A DNA stretch of 64,000 nucleotides from Oscillospiraceae bacterium (GCA_015068125.1 SVLD01000005.1:21376-85375), one strand, 5' to 3'. Counted from the stretch's first letter, positions 35,661-43,926 are shown. Made by a program: numbers and translations. Notes: a model not told the origin generated them from the letters alone.

Positions 35661-37175
35661 TTATTTGTCACTGTCGGTCTTGTTTGGATCGTAGCAGACG
35701 ACCTTGCCGCTGTATGCGTACTCATACATATAGGTCTTGTCACCGTCTTCGTCGTAGCAGATCTCTTCTACACAGTTTCCATCCTTGTCATAGGCGTATT
35801 CGGTCTTGTTCTCGAGATCATTATCGCCGTCGTACTCTGCGTACAGCGTGCGATTGCCGTCCTTGTCGTACTCGTAGACATACTTGGATTTCATATCGTC
35901 ATTGTCGTCATAAGTGACTTGCAATGTCAAATTGCCATCTTCGTATTCATATTCGGTTTTGGAGTGGATATCGCCGGTGCTGGTGCGGTAGATCTCCAGG
36001 GTCATGTTGCCGTCTTTGTCGTAGTCATACTCATAACTGGATGAGACAGAGCCATCGACACTGTAATTGGTTTCGAGGATGCAGTTGTTGTTCTTATCGT
36101 ACTCGTAAGTGGTCTTGTAGGCCACGGTATCATCGGTGAAGTAGGAGATTTCCTGGGTCATGTTGCCGTTTTTGTCGTACTTGTATTCGTACCGGTATTC
36201 AGTGGTCAGGGCGCCGGTACTGTCGTAACGCTTATAATTTGTTACATTGCCGTGGTCGTCATAGGCCTGCTCGTACTTATACTTCAGATTGCCGCTGCCA
36301 TCGTAGTAGGACATGACGGTGGGATTGCCGTCCTTGTCATACACGCAATCTGCCTGAGTGTCGATATTGCCCTCTTCGTCATAGTAAACATAGCGCAGGC
36401 GGTGACCGGCCTTGTCATAATCATATTCATACCGGTTTTCGCTGACACTGGGCTTTTCGCCATTGGGATAGTAAGTGTACGTTACGACGACTTCCTCATA
36501 GACGATAATGAAATGGGAAAGCAGCTCTTCCGTGTCCTGGAATTCCGGGTATTTCTGGAGCTTTTCGTAGGCTTCGGCATAGTTCTCGCTTTCGATCAGA
36601 TCCTTTGCGCTGTTGTAGTTAAACAAAGGAATGAAGAAGAAAACGGAGGACAGCACGAGGGCCGCAACCACTGCCAGTGTGGTAAGGATCAGCATAATGT
36701 TCCGGAAGGTTTTGGGGACGGGGGTTACCACGGTCTGTCCGCAGCGAGAACAGAAAGCCTCCTGCATACCTTTCTGAGTTTCGGACTTCTTGGGCTTGCT
36801 CAGCTGGTGACCCAAAGCAGGGATCGCCTCCTCCTCCAAAACGCCGCAGCGCTGGCAGGTGTGGGCGCGCATACCGCTTTCCGTGCAGGAGGCGAAGCGC
36901 TGTACACTCCAGGCACCCCAGACATGACCGAAGGGCGCAGCTTCCTGAACCTTGGTTTCACCGCAGACGGCGCAGCGAATGGTTCGGGAGCCGGGTGTAG
37001 TGCAGGTGGGCTTCGTTTCGTCCACTACACCAAAATTGTGGTTAATCAGGGGCTTAAAGTTGTCCTTATACTCGTAGCCGCAGGCGCACCGGTGGAGGAT
37101 ATAGCCGCAGTCTTTGCAGGTGGAGGGGACAACGGTATCCTGGAACTGATGAATATGTACGTTGCCGTTTTCCAT
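35661..37175 (-). CDS. Cys-repeat/membrane/YD-repeat protein A (504 residues)
   Basis: This is the largest paralogue. Residues 1-150 hold Cys-rich repeats (CKDCG, CACG, then two units of the form CT-x2-G-x5-C-x2-CG-x7-GH, and CSRCG) that could bind zinc. A membrane helix lies at about residues 156-178. The shared module PLFNYNSAKDLIESENYAEAYEKLQKYPEFQDTEE follows, then about ten YD-type repeats (YDYDKAGH, CVYDKDGN, YKYDKNGN, YEYDKDGN) ending in YAYSGKVVCYDPNK. Paralogues B and C lack the Cys region. It has its own promoter and terminator. There is no Rhs/toxin domain. Function unknown; a zinc- or redox-responsive surface protein is one guess. Confidence 0.83.
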   Translation of the reverse strand: MENGNVHIHQFQDTVVPSTCKDCGYILHRCACGYEYKDNFKPLINHNFGVVDETKPTCTTPGSRTIRCAVCGETKVQEAAPFGHVWGAWSVQRFASCTESGMRAHTCQRCGVLEEEAIPALGHQLSKPKKSETQKGMQEAFCSRCGQTVVTPVPKTFRNIMLILTTLAVVAALVLSSVFFFIPLFNYNSAKDLIESENYAEAYEKLQKYPEFQDTEELLSHFIIVYEEVVVTYTYYPNGEKPSVSENRYEYDYDKAGHRLRYVYYDEEGNIDTQADCVYDKDGNPTVMSYYDGSGNLKYKYEQAYDDHGNVTNYKRYDSTGALTTEYRYEYKYDKNGNMTQEISYFTDDTVAYKTTYEYDKNNNCILETNYSVDGSVSSSYEYDYDKDGNMTLEIYRTSTGDIHSKTEYEYEDGNLTLQVTYDDNDDMKSKYVYEYDKDGNRTLYAEYDGDNDLENKTEYAYDKDGNCVEEICYDEDGDKTYMYEYAYSGKVVCYDPNKTDSDK

Positions 37176-37206
37176 GGTAACAACTCCTTTTTTATATTCT
37201 TTTATC

Positions 37207-37235
37207 AGTATACCACATTATTTTCCATCTTTCAA
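37207..37235 (-). promoter_or_regulatory. Promoter of YD-repeat gene A
   Basis: On the minus strand TTGAAA (37235-37230) is 17 bp from TATACT (37212-37207), about 32 bases before the start. Confidence 0.68.
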
Positions 37236-37246
37236 TCCTTAGTTTT

Positions 37247-37277
37247 GCATCCCTCTGCGTATAAATCAGAGGGATGC
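37247..37277 (-). terminator. Hairpin downstream of cotJC
   Basis: An 11-bp perfect stem (37247-37257 with 37267-37277), 9-nt loop, lies 9 bases after the cotJC stop. No T-tract follows on the minus strand, so it may be a transcript-end or stabilising hairpin rather than a classic terminator. Confidence 0.5.
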
Positions 37278-37286
37278 GGCATGGTG

Positions 37287-37883
37287 TTACATATCCATAG
37301 CAGGGTTCATGAAGTAGACATTTTTGGGATTCAGCTTCTGACGCAGCTGCTCCATGGATTCGCCGAAGCGCTGGAAGTGGACGACTTCCCGCTCCCGGAG
37401 GAATTTGATGACGTCGTTGACATCGGGATCGTCGCTGAGCCGGAGGATATTGTCATAGGTTACCCGGGCTTTCTGTTCGGCGCCCATATCCTCGGTCAGA
37501 TCGGCAATGGGATCGCCCTTGACCTGCATGGTGGCAGCAGTCCAGGGAGTACCGGAGGCAAAGGTGGGATAGACGCCTACGGTATGATCCACGAAATACT
37601 GCTCGAAGGGTGTGCCCTCGATATCTTTTTCCTTCAGGTTTCGGGTGAGCTGGTGGATGATGGCGCCAATCATCTCTAAGTGGTTCAGCTCTTCTGTGCC
37701 AATGTCCGTCAGCAGGGCTTTCTGCTCGTCAAAGGGCATGGAATACCGCTGGGACAGATAACGCAGCGATGCCCCCAACTCGCCATCAGGGCCGCCGTAC
37801 TGGCTGATGATGATACCGGCAAGTCTGGGGTTGGGGCGGGCGATCTTCACGGGGTACTGAAGCTTCTTATTATACAAAAACAT
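37287..37883 (-). CDS. cotJC: Spore coat protein CotJC (manganese-catalase family)
   Basis: CotJC is a ferritin-like di-manganese catalase-family protein of the spore coat. The 198-residue protein has the four-helix metal-binding residues expected of the family: Glu in PDGELGASLRYLSQRY, TEELNHLEM (Glu and His), and EREVVHFQRFGE (Glu and His). It also has the internal DLTEDMGAEQKAR. It starts 2 bases after the fused cotJA-cotJB gene and is translated from a GGAGGG inside its end. Sigma-E control is known for cotJ in Bacillus. Confidence 0.95.
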   Translation of the reverse strand: MFLYNKKLQYPVKIARPNPRLAGIIISQYGGPDGELGASLRYLSQRYSMPFDEQKALLTDIGTEELNHLEMIGAIIHQLTRNLKEKDIEGTPFEQYFVDHTVGVYPTFASGTPWTAATMQVKGDPIADLTEDMGAEQKARVTYDNILRLSDDPDVNDVIKFLREREVVHFQRFGESMEQLRQKLNPKNVYFMNPAMDM

Positions 37884-37885
37884 AC

Positions 37886-38332
37886 TTAACCCTCCTTATT
37901 CGCGGCGTATTCCCAGGGCCAGGGATCGTCCATCCAGGTATAGGAGTCATGATTGACCGGGGTGTGGTGAGTCATGGGGCCGCACTTTTCGCTGTAAGCC
38001 ATCATGCCCTTGTGCATCATGTCCTGGTACGCGCGGTAAAGTTCCAGGGCTTCCTTGTCATCGGGGTGGGTGTCCAGGTACAGTGCCAGCTCCTGGATGG
38101 CGAAGCCCATGACCTGCAGCTCGGATTTGGGCGTTACCGGCAGCTCTTTCTGGTTGACCATTCCCATAAAGGGAAGATCCAGACCGGGAAACAGGGTGCC
38201 CCGGATGAGGCCCTTTCGGGCTTCGTATTTCGGCGGGCTTTCCAATTGAAACGGTACATAGGGGTTTGCCAGCGGCGCCATGGCCGGCAGGCGTCCCATG
38301 CTGCCCTCTGGGTGGTTTTTCATGGATTTCAA
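37886..38332 (-). CDS. Fused CotJA-CotJB spore coat protein
   Basis: The 148-residue protein joins two proteins that are separate in Bacillus. Residues about 15-58 are CotJA-like (LANPYVPFQ...KGLIRGTLFPGLDLPF). Residues about 65-148 are CotJB-like (MGFAIQELALYLDTHPDDKEALELY and the signature WMDDPWPWEY near the end). CotJB normally acts with CotJC in the coat. TTG at 38332 is taken as start because AAGGAGG lies 7 bases upstream; ATG at 38323 is 16 bases away. A CATAGAAT element on the minus strand (38385-38378) resembles a sigma-E -10. No frameshift is needed, so the fusion is a single continuous frame. Confidence 0.85.
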   Translation of the reverse strand: MKSMKNHPEGSMGRLPAMAPLANPYVPFQLESPPKYEARKGLIRGTLFPGLDLPFMGMVNQKELPVTPKSELQVMGFAIQELALYLDTHPDDKEALELYRAYQDMMHKGMMAYSEKCGPMTHHTPVNHDSYTWMDDPWPWEYAANKEG

Positions 38333-38357
38333 AGGGATTCCTCCTTACGCTTAGAAT

Positions 38358-38373
38358 CGAAACTGTCGTTTCG
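38358..38373. repeat. Short palindrome between cotJ and cwlD
   Basis: CGAAAC-TGTC-GTTTCG is an inverted repeat with 6-bp arms in the divergent gap between two sporulation genes. It could be an operator, but it is short enough to arise by chance. Confidence 0.3.
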
Positions 38374-38449
38374 GGTCATTCTATGCCGCAATTTCTGTTT
38401 GGGTTCTTGCAGTTAGGGGACCGCCATACCTTATAAAGAGGTGTTGTCC

Positions 38450-39154
38450 ATGAAATTGGAAAAGTATCTGGGATTGCTTCCGTTTTACTTGCTGACAGCG
38501 ATTATAGTTATTGGGTTCGCTGCCGCTGGCAGCAGGGCTGTGACGGCTTCGGTGCAAAATTCGCCCGTCCGACGGGAGCATCGGATTGTCATTGATGCCG
38601 GGCATGGTGGTGTGGATGGGGGCGCCACATCTTGCACCGGGGTTCTTGAGAGTCAGATCAATCTGGAGATTGCCCTGCGGCTGCGGGATGTAATGCATTT
38701 GCTGGGGCACGATACGGTGATGATTCGCACAACGGATATTTCCGTTTACACAAAAGGAGAGACCATCGCTGCCAAGAAAGTATCGGATCTAAAGGAACGG
38801 GTACGGATCGTCAATGAAACACCTGGCAGCATTCTGGTCAGCATCCACCAAAACACCTTTTCTGACAGCAGGTACGGCGGTGCCCAGGTGTTTTATCCCA
38901 CTACGGAGGGCAGTAAACAGCTGGCCGACCGGATGCAAAGCGCTCTGGTAAAATCCTTAAATCCCGGCAGCAGACGCACTGCAAAAAAAGGGGAGGGGAT
39001 CTATCTGCTGGAGCGTATTTCCTGCCCCGGCGTGTTGGTGGAATGTGGCTTCTTATCAAACCCTGAGGAGGAATACCTGCTTCGCAGCAAGGACTATCAG
39101 ATTAAGCTCTGCGCAGTGATTGCGGCGTCTATCTCCGAGTATATAAATGCTTGA
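38450..39154 (+). CDS. cwlD: Spore cortex N-acetylmuramoyl-L-alanine amidase CwlD
   Basis: CwlD removes peptide side chains so that muramic delta-lactam can form in the spore cortex. The 234-residue protein has an N-terminal signal-anchor (about residues 8-27, LPFYLLTAIIVIGFAAAG) and a zinc-dependent amidase_3 domain. The domain shows IDAGHGGVDGG (first His), SQINLEIA (Glu), ILVSIHQN (second His) and VLVECGFLSNPEEE (catalytic Glu). The ATG at 38450 follows GAGGTG. It is divergent from cotJ. The radA promoter begins at its stop codon. Confidence 0.93.
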   Translation: MKLEKYLGLLPFYLLTAIIVIGFAAAGSRAVTASVQNSPVRREHRIVIDAGHGGVDGGATSCTGVLESQINLEIALRLRDVMHLLGHDTVMIRTTDISVYTKGETIAAKKVSDLKERVRIVNETPGSILVSIHQNTFSDSRYGGAQVFYPTTEGSKQLADRMQSALVKSLNPGSRRTAKKGEGIYLLERISCPGVLVECGFLSNPEEEYLLRSKDYQIKLCAVIAASISEYINA

Positions 39155-39179
39155 CTGGCAAACAAATGATTGGTATAAT
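39151..39179 (+). promoter_or_regulatory. Promoter of radA
   Basis: TTGACT (39151-39156) overlaps the cwlD stop and is 17 bp from TATAAT (39174-39179), 33 bases before the radA start. Confidence 0.75.
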
Positions 39180-39212
39180 CGAGAAAAAGACAGAGAAGGA
39201 GCTATTTCCGAT

Positions 39213-40574
39213 ATGGCCAAAACGAAGACGGTTTTCTTTTGTACCGACTGTGGATGTGAGACCCCAAAGTGGATGGGGCGTTGTCCCGGTTGCGGCGCAT
39301 TTAATACCATGCAGGAGCATATTGAAAAGCCCATTGCTGCCGGCAGACGGCAAATTGAGTCCATTGGTACAACCCGGCAGCCCCAGCGGCTCTCAGAGGT
39401 CGTCAGTGGCAGCGAGATCCGCTTTTTCACCGGCCTGGGTGAACTTGATCGGGTTTTGGGCGGCGGCGCTGTGGCAGGCAGCCTGGTGCTTGTAGGCGGC
39501 GCACCGGGAATCGGCAAATCCACACTGTTGCTGCAGATCTGCAACGAGCTTTGCAAAGAGCGCAGTGTGCTGTATATTTCCGGCGAGGAAAGTGAGCAGC
39601 AACTGAAGCTCCGGGCTCAGAGGTTGGGGGTCGCACCTCAGGATCTGCTGATCCTGTCTCAGACCAGACTTTCGGACATTTTGCAGGCAGTGGAGGAAAC
39701 CAAACCGGACATTTTGATCGTGGACTCCATTCAGACACTGTACAACGAGGACAATGAATCCTCTCCCGGCAGTGTTTCTCAGGTGAAGGACTGCACCATG
39801 ACCATGATGCAGCTTTCCAAACAGGAAGGCATTACGGTGTTTGTGGTGGGACATATCAACAAGGATGGCAACATCGCAGGCCCGAAGGTACTGGAGCACA
39901 TGGTGGACTGCGTGCTGTATTTCGAGGGCGATTCCAATTCCTCCTACCGGCTGCTTCGGGCGGCGAAGAACCGCTTTGGCTCTACCAATGAGATCGGTGT
40001 GTTTGAGATGGCGGATAAGGGGCTTATCGAAGTACCGAATCCCTCGCAAATGCTGCTGGATAGCCGACCGGAAGCGGCTTCCGGTACCTGCGTTGCCTGT
40101 GTGATGGAGGGCAGCCGCCCCATTTTGGCAGAGGTTCAGGCATTGGTAACAAAGACCAGTTTTAATGTGCCCAGAAGAACGGCTGACGGCTTTGATTTTA
40201 ACCGGGCGGCGCTGCTCATGGCTGTGGCCGAAAAGCGTGCAGGACTGAAGCTAAGCATGTTTGACGCATACATCAATGTGATCGGCGGACTGCGGCTGGA
40301 TGAACCCGGTGCGGATCTTCCTGTGGTCTTGGCGTTGGCATCCTCTTATCGGGATGCGGTGATCCACGGAGATCTGGCTGCCATCGGTGAGGTGGGATTG
40401 ACCGGAGAGATTCGGAGTGTTTCCAATATGAATCAGCGGCTTTCCGAAGTAGCAAGACTGGGCTTTACCAAGTGCATCATTCCCAAGAACGGTTCGGACA
40501 AGCTGGAGATTCCCAAGGGCCTGTCAGTTTACCGGGTGCGGAACATCCGTGAGGCCATTGAGGTGGCGATGTGA
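39213..40574 (+). CDS. radA: DNA repair protein RadA
   Basis: RadA is a RecA-related branch-migration helicase used in recombination. The 453-residue protein has an N-terminal Cys4 zinc finger (Cys10, Cys13, Cys24, Cys27) and Walker A GGAPGIGKST (about residues 95-104). It also has the RadA-specific KNRFGSTNEIG motif and a C-terminal Lon-protease-like domain (VIGGLRLDEPGADLPVVLALASS, AIGEVGLTGEIR). The ATG at 39213 follows AAGGAG; upstream in-frame codons overlap the promoter. Its stop overlaps the GTG of the Nudix gene. Confidence 0.97.
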   Translation: MAKTKTVFFCTDCGCETPKWMGRCPGCGAFNTMQEHIEKPIAAGRRQIESIGTTRQPQRLSEVVSGSEIRFFTGLGELDRVLGGGAVAGSLVLVGGAPGIGKSTLLLQICNELCKERSVLYISGEESEQQLKLRAQRLGVAPQDLLILSQTRLSDILQAVEETKPDILIVDSIQTLYNEDNESSPGSVSQVKDCTMTMMQLSKQEGITVFVVGHINKDGNIAGPKVLEHMVDCVLYFEGDSNSSYRLLRAAKNRFGSTNEIGVFEMADKGLIEVPNPSQMLLDSRPEAASGTCVACVMEGSRPILAEVQALVTKTSFNVPRRTADGFDFNRAALLMAVAEKRAGLKLSMFDAYINVIGGLRLDEPGADLPVVLALASSYRDAVIHGDLAAIGEVGLTGEIRSVSNMNQRLSEVARLGFTKCIIPKNGSDKLEIPKGLSVYRVRNIREAIEVAM

Positions 40575-41062
40575 CACAGATTGAACTATGGGATGTTCTT
40601 GACGAGAACCGGAATCCTACCGGACGACTCCATCGCCGTGGAGACCCCTTGCCAGAGGGGGATTATCACTTAACCGTACATATCTGGATGCAGCGCGCAG
40701 ACGGCAAATTTCTGCTGACCAAGCGCTCACCCAACAAGACATTTCCGCTGATGTGGGAGACGACAGCCGGCTCCGCAATTGCCGGAGATGACAGCCTGAC
40801 TGCAGCCCTACGGGAGGTCAATGAGGAGACCGGATTGGTACTGAAGCCGGAAAACGGGAGGCTCATGATGACCTGCAAGGCATCCGATCATTTTGCGGAT
40901 ATCTGGTACTTTCAGCAGGAGTTTTCCCTTGAGGATGTGAAGCTGCTGGAAGGGGAGACCTGCGACGCCCGGGCGGTCACCAAGGAGGAAATCCTGGAAC
41001 TGGATCGCCAGGGGGTGCTTGTTCCCTTTGTCTATCTGCACGAACTGATGGACATGGTATAA
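40571..41062 (+). CDS. Nudix hydrolase
   Basis: The 163-residue protein begins LWDVLDENRNPTGRLHRRGDPLPEGDYHLTVHIWM, typical of IPP-isomerase/YfcD-like Nudix proteins. The Nudix box reads GSAIAGDDSLTAALREVNEETGL. The core REVNEETG is intact, but the upstream Glu of the box is replaced by Asp. It would hydrolyse a nucleoside-diphosphate-linked substrate, not identified. It starts with GTG overlapping the radA stop (GTGA), so it is coupled to radA. Confidence 0.87.
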   Translation: MTQIELWDVLDENRNPTGRLHRRGDPLPEGDYHLTVHIWMQRADGKFLLTKRSPNKTFPLMWETTAGSAIAGDDSLTAALREVNEETGLVLKPENGRLMMTCKASDHFADIWYFQQEFSLEDVKLLEGETCDARAVTKEEILELDRQGVLVPFVYLHELMDMV

Positions 41063-41128
41063 AAGCAATTTTGTTATAGCTTTTGCCGTTGTCCTTTGTT
41101 AGCATAAGCATGTAAAGGAGGCGGTTGC

Positions 41129-42793
41129 ATGCTCATCACAAATCCCGGGGAGCTTCGCAAATTTTATGCCGATCAGCGGATCTGGCAGGGCATTCCCAGT
41201 GTGGAAGTGACGAAAAACGGCAGAGTTTTTGTTACATTTTATGCCGGCGGCGTTAAGGAAGAAATTGGCAATTACGCCATGGTGGTTATGTCCGATGATG
41301 GTGTGAATTTCACAGAGCCTGTGGTTGTCGCGTACATGGATGATTACCGGTGCTACGATCCCTGCCTGTGGATCGATCCTCTGGGACGGCTGTGGTTTAC
41401 CTGGTCGATTTGCCCCGATGATGCACTGTTTGCTTCTATTTGTGACAATCCGGATGCAGATGTGCTGCAGTGGGGGGAGCCTTTTAAGGTGGGCCACGAC
41501 ATTATGATGAACAAGCCCATCGTCCTGACCACAGGAGAATGGCTGTTCCCTCTGGCGGTATGGGGGCCGGGGATCCGATCTTTGCCGCCTCAATTTGACA
41601 GCAAAACCCCGGAAAAGGGATCTTTTGTGTACAAAACCTCCGATAACGGCAAGACCTTTGTGCGGTTGGGCCGCGCGGATGTTTACAAGCGGCATTTTGA
41701 TGAACACATGGTGCTGGAACTGCAGGACGGCCGGCTTTGGATGCTGGTGCGCACCTTTTACGGCATCGGACAAGCCTTTTCCAGCGACAGAGGAAAGACC
41801 TGGAGCACGGACTCCGACAGCGGTTTGGGTGGCCCAAGCTCCCGGTTTCATATTTGCCGGCTGAAATCCGGTCGAATACTGCTCATTAACCATGTGGATT
41901 TTGATAAGCGAAACAATCTGATGGCGTTACTATCGGAAGATGACGGCAAGACCTGGTGTGCCAGACTGATGCTGGATCCCAGAGGTGAGGTTTCCTATCC
42001 TGATGTAAAAGAAGCCGATCACGGCTACATCTACATCACTTACGACCGGGAACGGGGCGCTTACAAGAAGAATATGGGCGAAGTTTATGCCAGTGCCCGG
42101 GAGATTCTGTTGGCCAGAGTCACCGAGGCTGATATACTCGCAGGAGAGGTTCGTGATCCGGGTTCTTACTTGCAGCGGATCGTTTCCAAACTGGGAGAAT
42201 ATCATGGTAAGGACACCAATCCTTTTGGCGAACCCCAGCTTTATTCTGACCGGGAGTTTGCCTGCAAGCTGCTGGAAAGGCGCAATAACGAGGAAATCAT
42301 CCAGTCCGTTTTTGATGCTTACCCTTTGAAGTGCTGGGAGCAAAATATAAGCTATCAGTTGAAAATGGACGAACTGATCGCGGATTTTGAAGATGACAGC
42401 TACGGAGATTGCGATAAGCTGACACAGATTATCGCGTTGGCCAGGACCATGGCCGGTCATCTGGAGCCCATGCATCCGACGGTGGAGCGGATCCAGAAAT
42501 GGGTTCAGCAGAATGTCCGGGAGGATATGAATCTGACCCGGATGGCAGGGGAGCTGGGCATCAGCCGGTTCTATATGTGCCACCTGTTCAAGCGCTGCAC
42601 GGGAACCACCATTTTGGATTACAGAAACGAGCTTCGTTTGACCATTGCCAAACAGGAACTTATCGGCAGTGATAAGAAAATTACGGAGATCGCGGCACTG
42701 TGCGGCTTCGGCAGTGATTCCTATTTTGCGGAAATGTTCCAGAATTCCGAGGGAATCAGCCCCAGCACCTACAGAAAACTACATAAAAAGTAA
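41129..42793 (+). CDS. Sialidase-like beta-propeller fused to an AraC-type DNA-binding domain
   Basis: The 554-residue protein has two parts. Residues about 1-350 are a BNR/sialidase-like six-bladed propeller: QGIPSVEVTKNGRVFVTFYAGG, Asp-box-type SDDGVNF, SDNGKTF, SSDRGKTW, SEDDGKTW, and NKPIVLTTGEWLFPL. Residues about 445-554 hold two helix-turn-helix motifs of the AraC/XylS family (NLTRMAGELGISRFYMCHLFKRCTG, KITEIAALCGFGSDSYFAEMFQ). There is no signal peptide, so the protein is cytoplasmic. The propeller is probably a ligand sensor, with sialic-acid-related sugars or other host glycans as candidates, rather than a secreted enzyme. AAAGGAGG lies 7 bases before the ATG. No glycan-use genes are adjacent in this window. 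Confidence 0.88.
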   Translation: MLITNPGELRKFYADQRIWQGIPSVEVTKNGRVFVTFYAGGVKEEIGNYAMVVMSDDGVNFTEPVVVAYMDDYRCYDPCLWIDPLGRLWFTWSICPDDALFASICDNPDADVLQWGEPFKVGHDIMMNKPIVLTTGEWLFPLAVWGPGIRSLPPQFDSKTPEKGSFVYKTSDNGKTFVRLGRADVYKRHFDEHMVLELQDGRLWMLVRTFYGIGQAFSSDRGKTWSTDSDSGLGGPSSRFHICRLKSGRILLINHVDFDKRNNLMALLSEDDGKTWCARLMLDPRGEVSYPDVKEADHGYIYITYDRERGAYKKNMGEVYASAREILLARVTEADILAGEVRDPGSYLQRIVSKLGEYHGKDTNPFGEPQLYSDREFACKLLERRNNEEIIQSVFDAYPLKCWEQNISYQLKMDELIADFEDDSYGDCDKLTQIIALARTMAGHLEPMHPTVERIQKWVQQNVREDMNLTRMAGELGISRFYMCHLFKRCTGTTILDYRNELRLTIAKQELIGSDKKITEIAALCGFGSDSYFAEMFQNSEGISPSTYRKLHKK

Positions 42794-42794
42794 C

Positions 42795-42832
42795 AAAAAC
42801 AGCCTGTTTTACAGAAAACAGGCTGTTTTTTA
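42795..42832. terminator. Bidirectional terminator between the AraC fusion and the xer gene
   Basis: A 16-bp perfect stem (42795-42810 with 42815-42830), ACAG loop, has A/T tracts on both sides and serves both convergent genes. Confidence 0.92.
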
Positions 42833-43837
42833 TTAATCACGATCAGAAAAGTCCAGTTTTGATAGGGGATTGGCTTCCGCTGCAAGCTTCAGTTCGGTAC
42901 TTTCGATATGGGTATAGATCTGGGTCGTATTTAGATTTTCGTGTCCCAGAACTTCCTGTACCGTCTTGACATCCACGCCACCGGAAAGCATCATGGTGGC
43001 CGCTGTGTGACGCAGCTTATGGGCAGAAAACTGTGTGGCATCCAGACCGGCCTTCAGCAGCGCCTTCTTTACCAGGCTATGTACCGCGTCGGTGCTGATT
43101 CGGTTGCCGTTTCGGGAGCCGAACAGCGCCCGATTGTCCGTTAGTACTTTTTTGTTGCGTTCGGGCAGGTAGGCATCGATGGCTTTCCGGCAGGCAGAGC
43201 CGAAGTAGACGATACGTTCTTTATTGCCTTTACCGACAACACGGATGCGATCCTCGTAAACATCCGTCAAATTTAGGCCAACAAGCTCGCTGCGTCGGAT
43301 GCCGCAGTTGAGGAAGAGCATTAAGATCGCATAATCCCGCTTCTCATTTTGCCCGGATACTGCACTTAAAAGTGCGGCAGATTGCTCTAAAGTCAGATAT
43401 TTCGGTAAGCTTTTCCGTAATTTTGGGTATTCCAAATCAGCCACAGGATTCTCTGCAAGCTGCTTGGTTCTGACGGTCAGATACTTATAAAAGGATTTCA
43501 GTGCGGACAATTTTCTGGCACGGGAGGCCGGAGAAATGCCGTAATCCGGCGAAGCAGCGTCGGGATTCGCTGTACGGTCGTTCGCAAGGTATGACAGGAA
43601 ATCAAAGACATCGGATGTGGTAATGTTACGGATAAAGGCAAGATCAATATCCTTGATATCAATATCGTCCAGCCGTGTGTGGATTGGCATATCACTGCGC
43701 ATGAGCTTCATAAACCGAAGGAACATACGCAAGTCCAAATGGTATTCACTGATGGTAAGTGCGGACTGGCCTTTAATATTTTCGTGATAGATCAGAAAAT
43801 CGCGGACAATCAGTGGGACATCGTCGTATCGGCGCAT
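42833..43837 (-). CDS. Second tyrosine recombinase (XerC-like)
   Basis: The 334-residue protein has a core-binding N-terminal domain with a longer linker than XerD, and the full catalytic set: Arg in CGIRRSELV, Lys in VVGKGNKERIV, HKLRH, LGHENLNTTQIYTH with the nucleophilic Tyr. The family is XerC/XerD; which Xer site it acts on is unknown. It could be the XerC partner of the XerD at 26622-27503, or an independent recombinase. GGAGG precedes the ATG. Overlapping promoters and a palindrome lie upstream (43927-43975). No phage or element genes are adjacent. Confidence 0.9.
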   Translation of the reverse strand: MRRYDDVPLIVRDFLIYHENIKGQSALTISEYHLDLRMFLRFMKLMRSDMPIHTRLDDIDIKDIDLAFIRNITTSDVFDFLSYLANDRTANPDAASPDYGISPASRARKLSALKSFYKYLTVRTKQLAENPVADLEYPKLRKSLPKYLTLEQSAALLSAVSGQNEKRDYAILMLFLNCGIRRSELVGLNLTDVYEDRIRVVGKGNKERIVYFGSACRKAIDAYLPERNKKVLTDNRALFGSRNGNRISTDAVHSLVKKALLKAGLDATQFSAHKLRHTAATMMLSGGVDVKTVQEVLGHENLNTTQIYTHIESTELKLAAEANPLSKLDFSDRD

Positions 43838-43926
43838 AAATTTACCTCCTGAGGGCAGATATCATAGAATGATAAGAAAAAGGCAGAAAATGGCCTTGCA
43901 TGTGTGAAATCTACCTGGCTGCATAT

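Noticed and set aside
33524..37175. YD-repeat genes as Rhs/contact-dependent toxins
   Set aside because: No Rhs core boundary, no toxin C-terminal domain and no immunity gene; the proteins are small and membrane-anchored at the N terminus.
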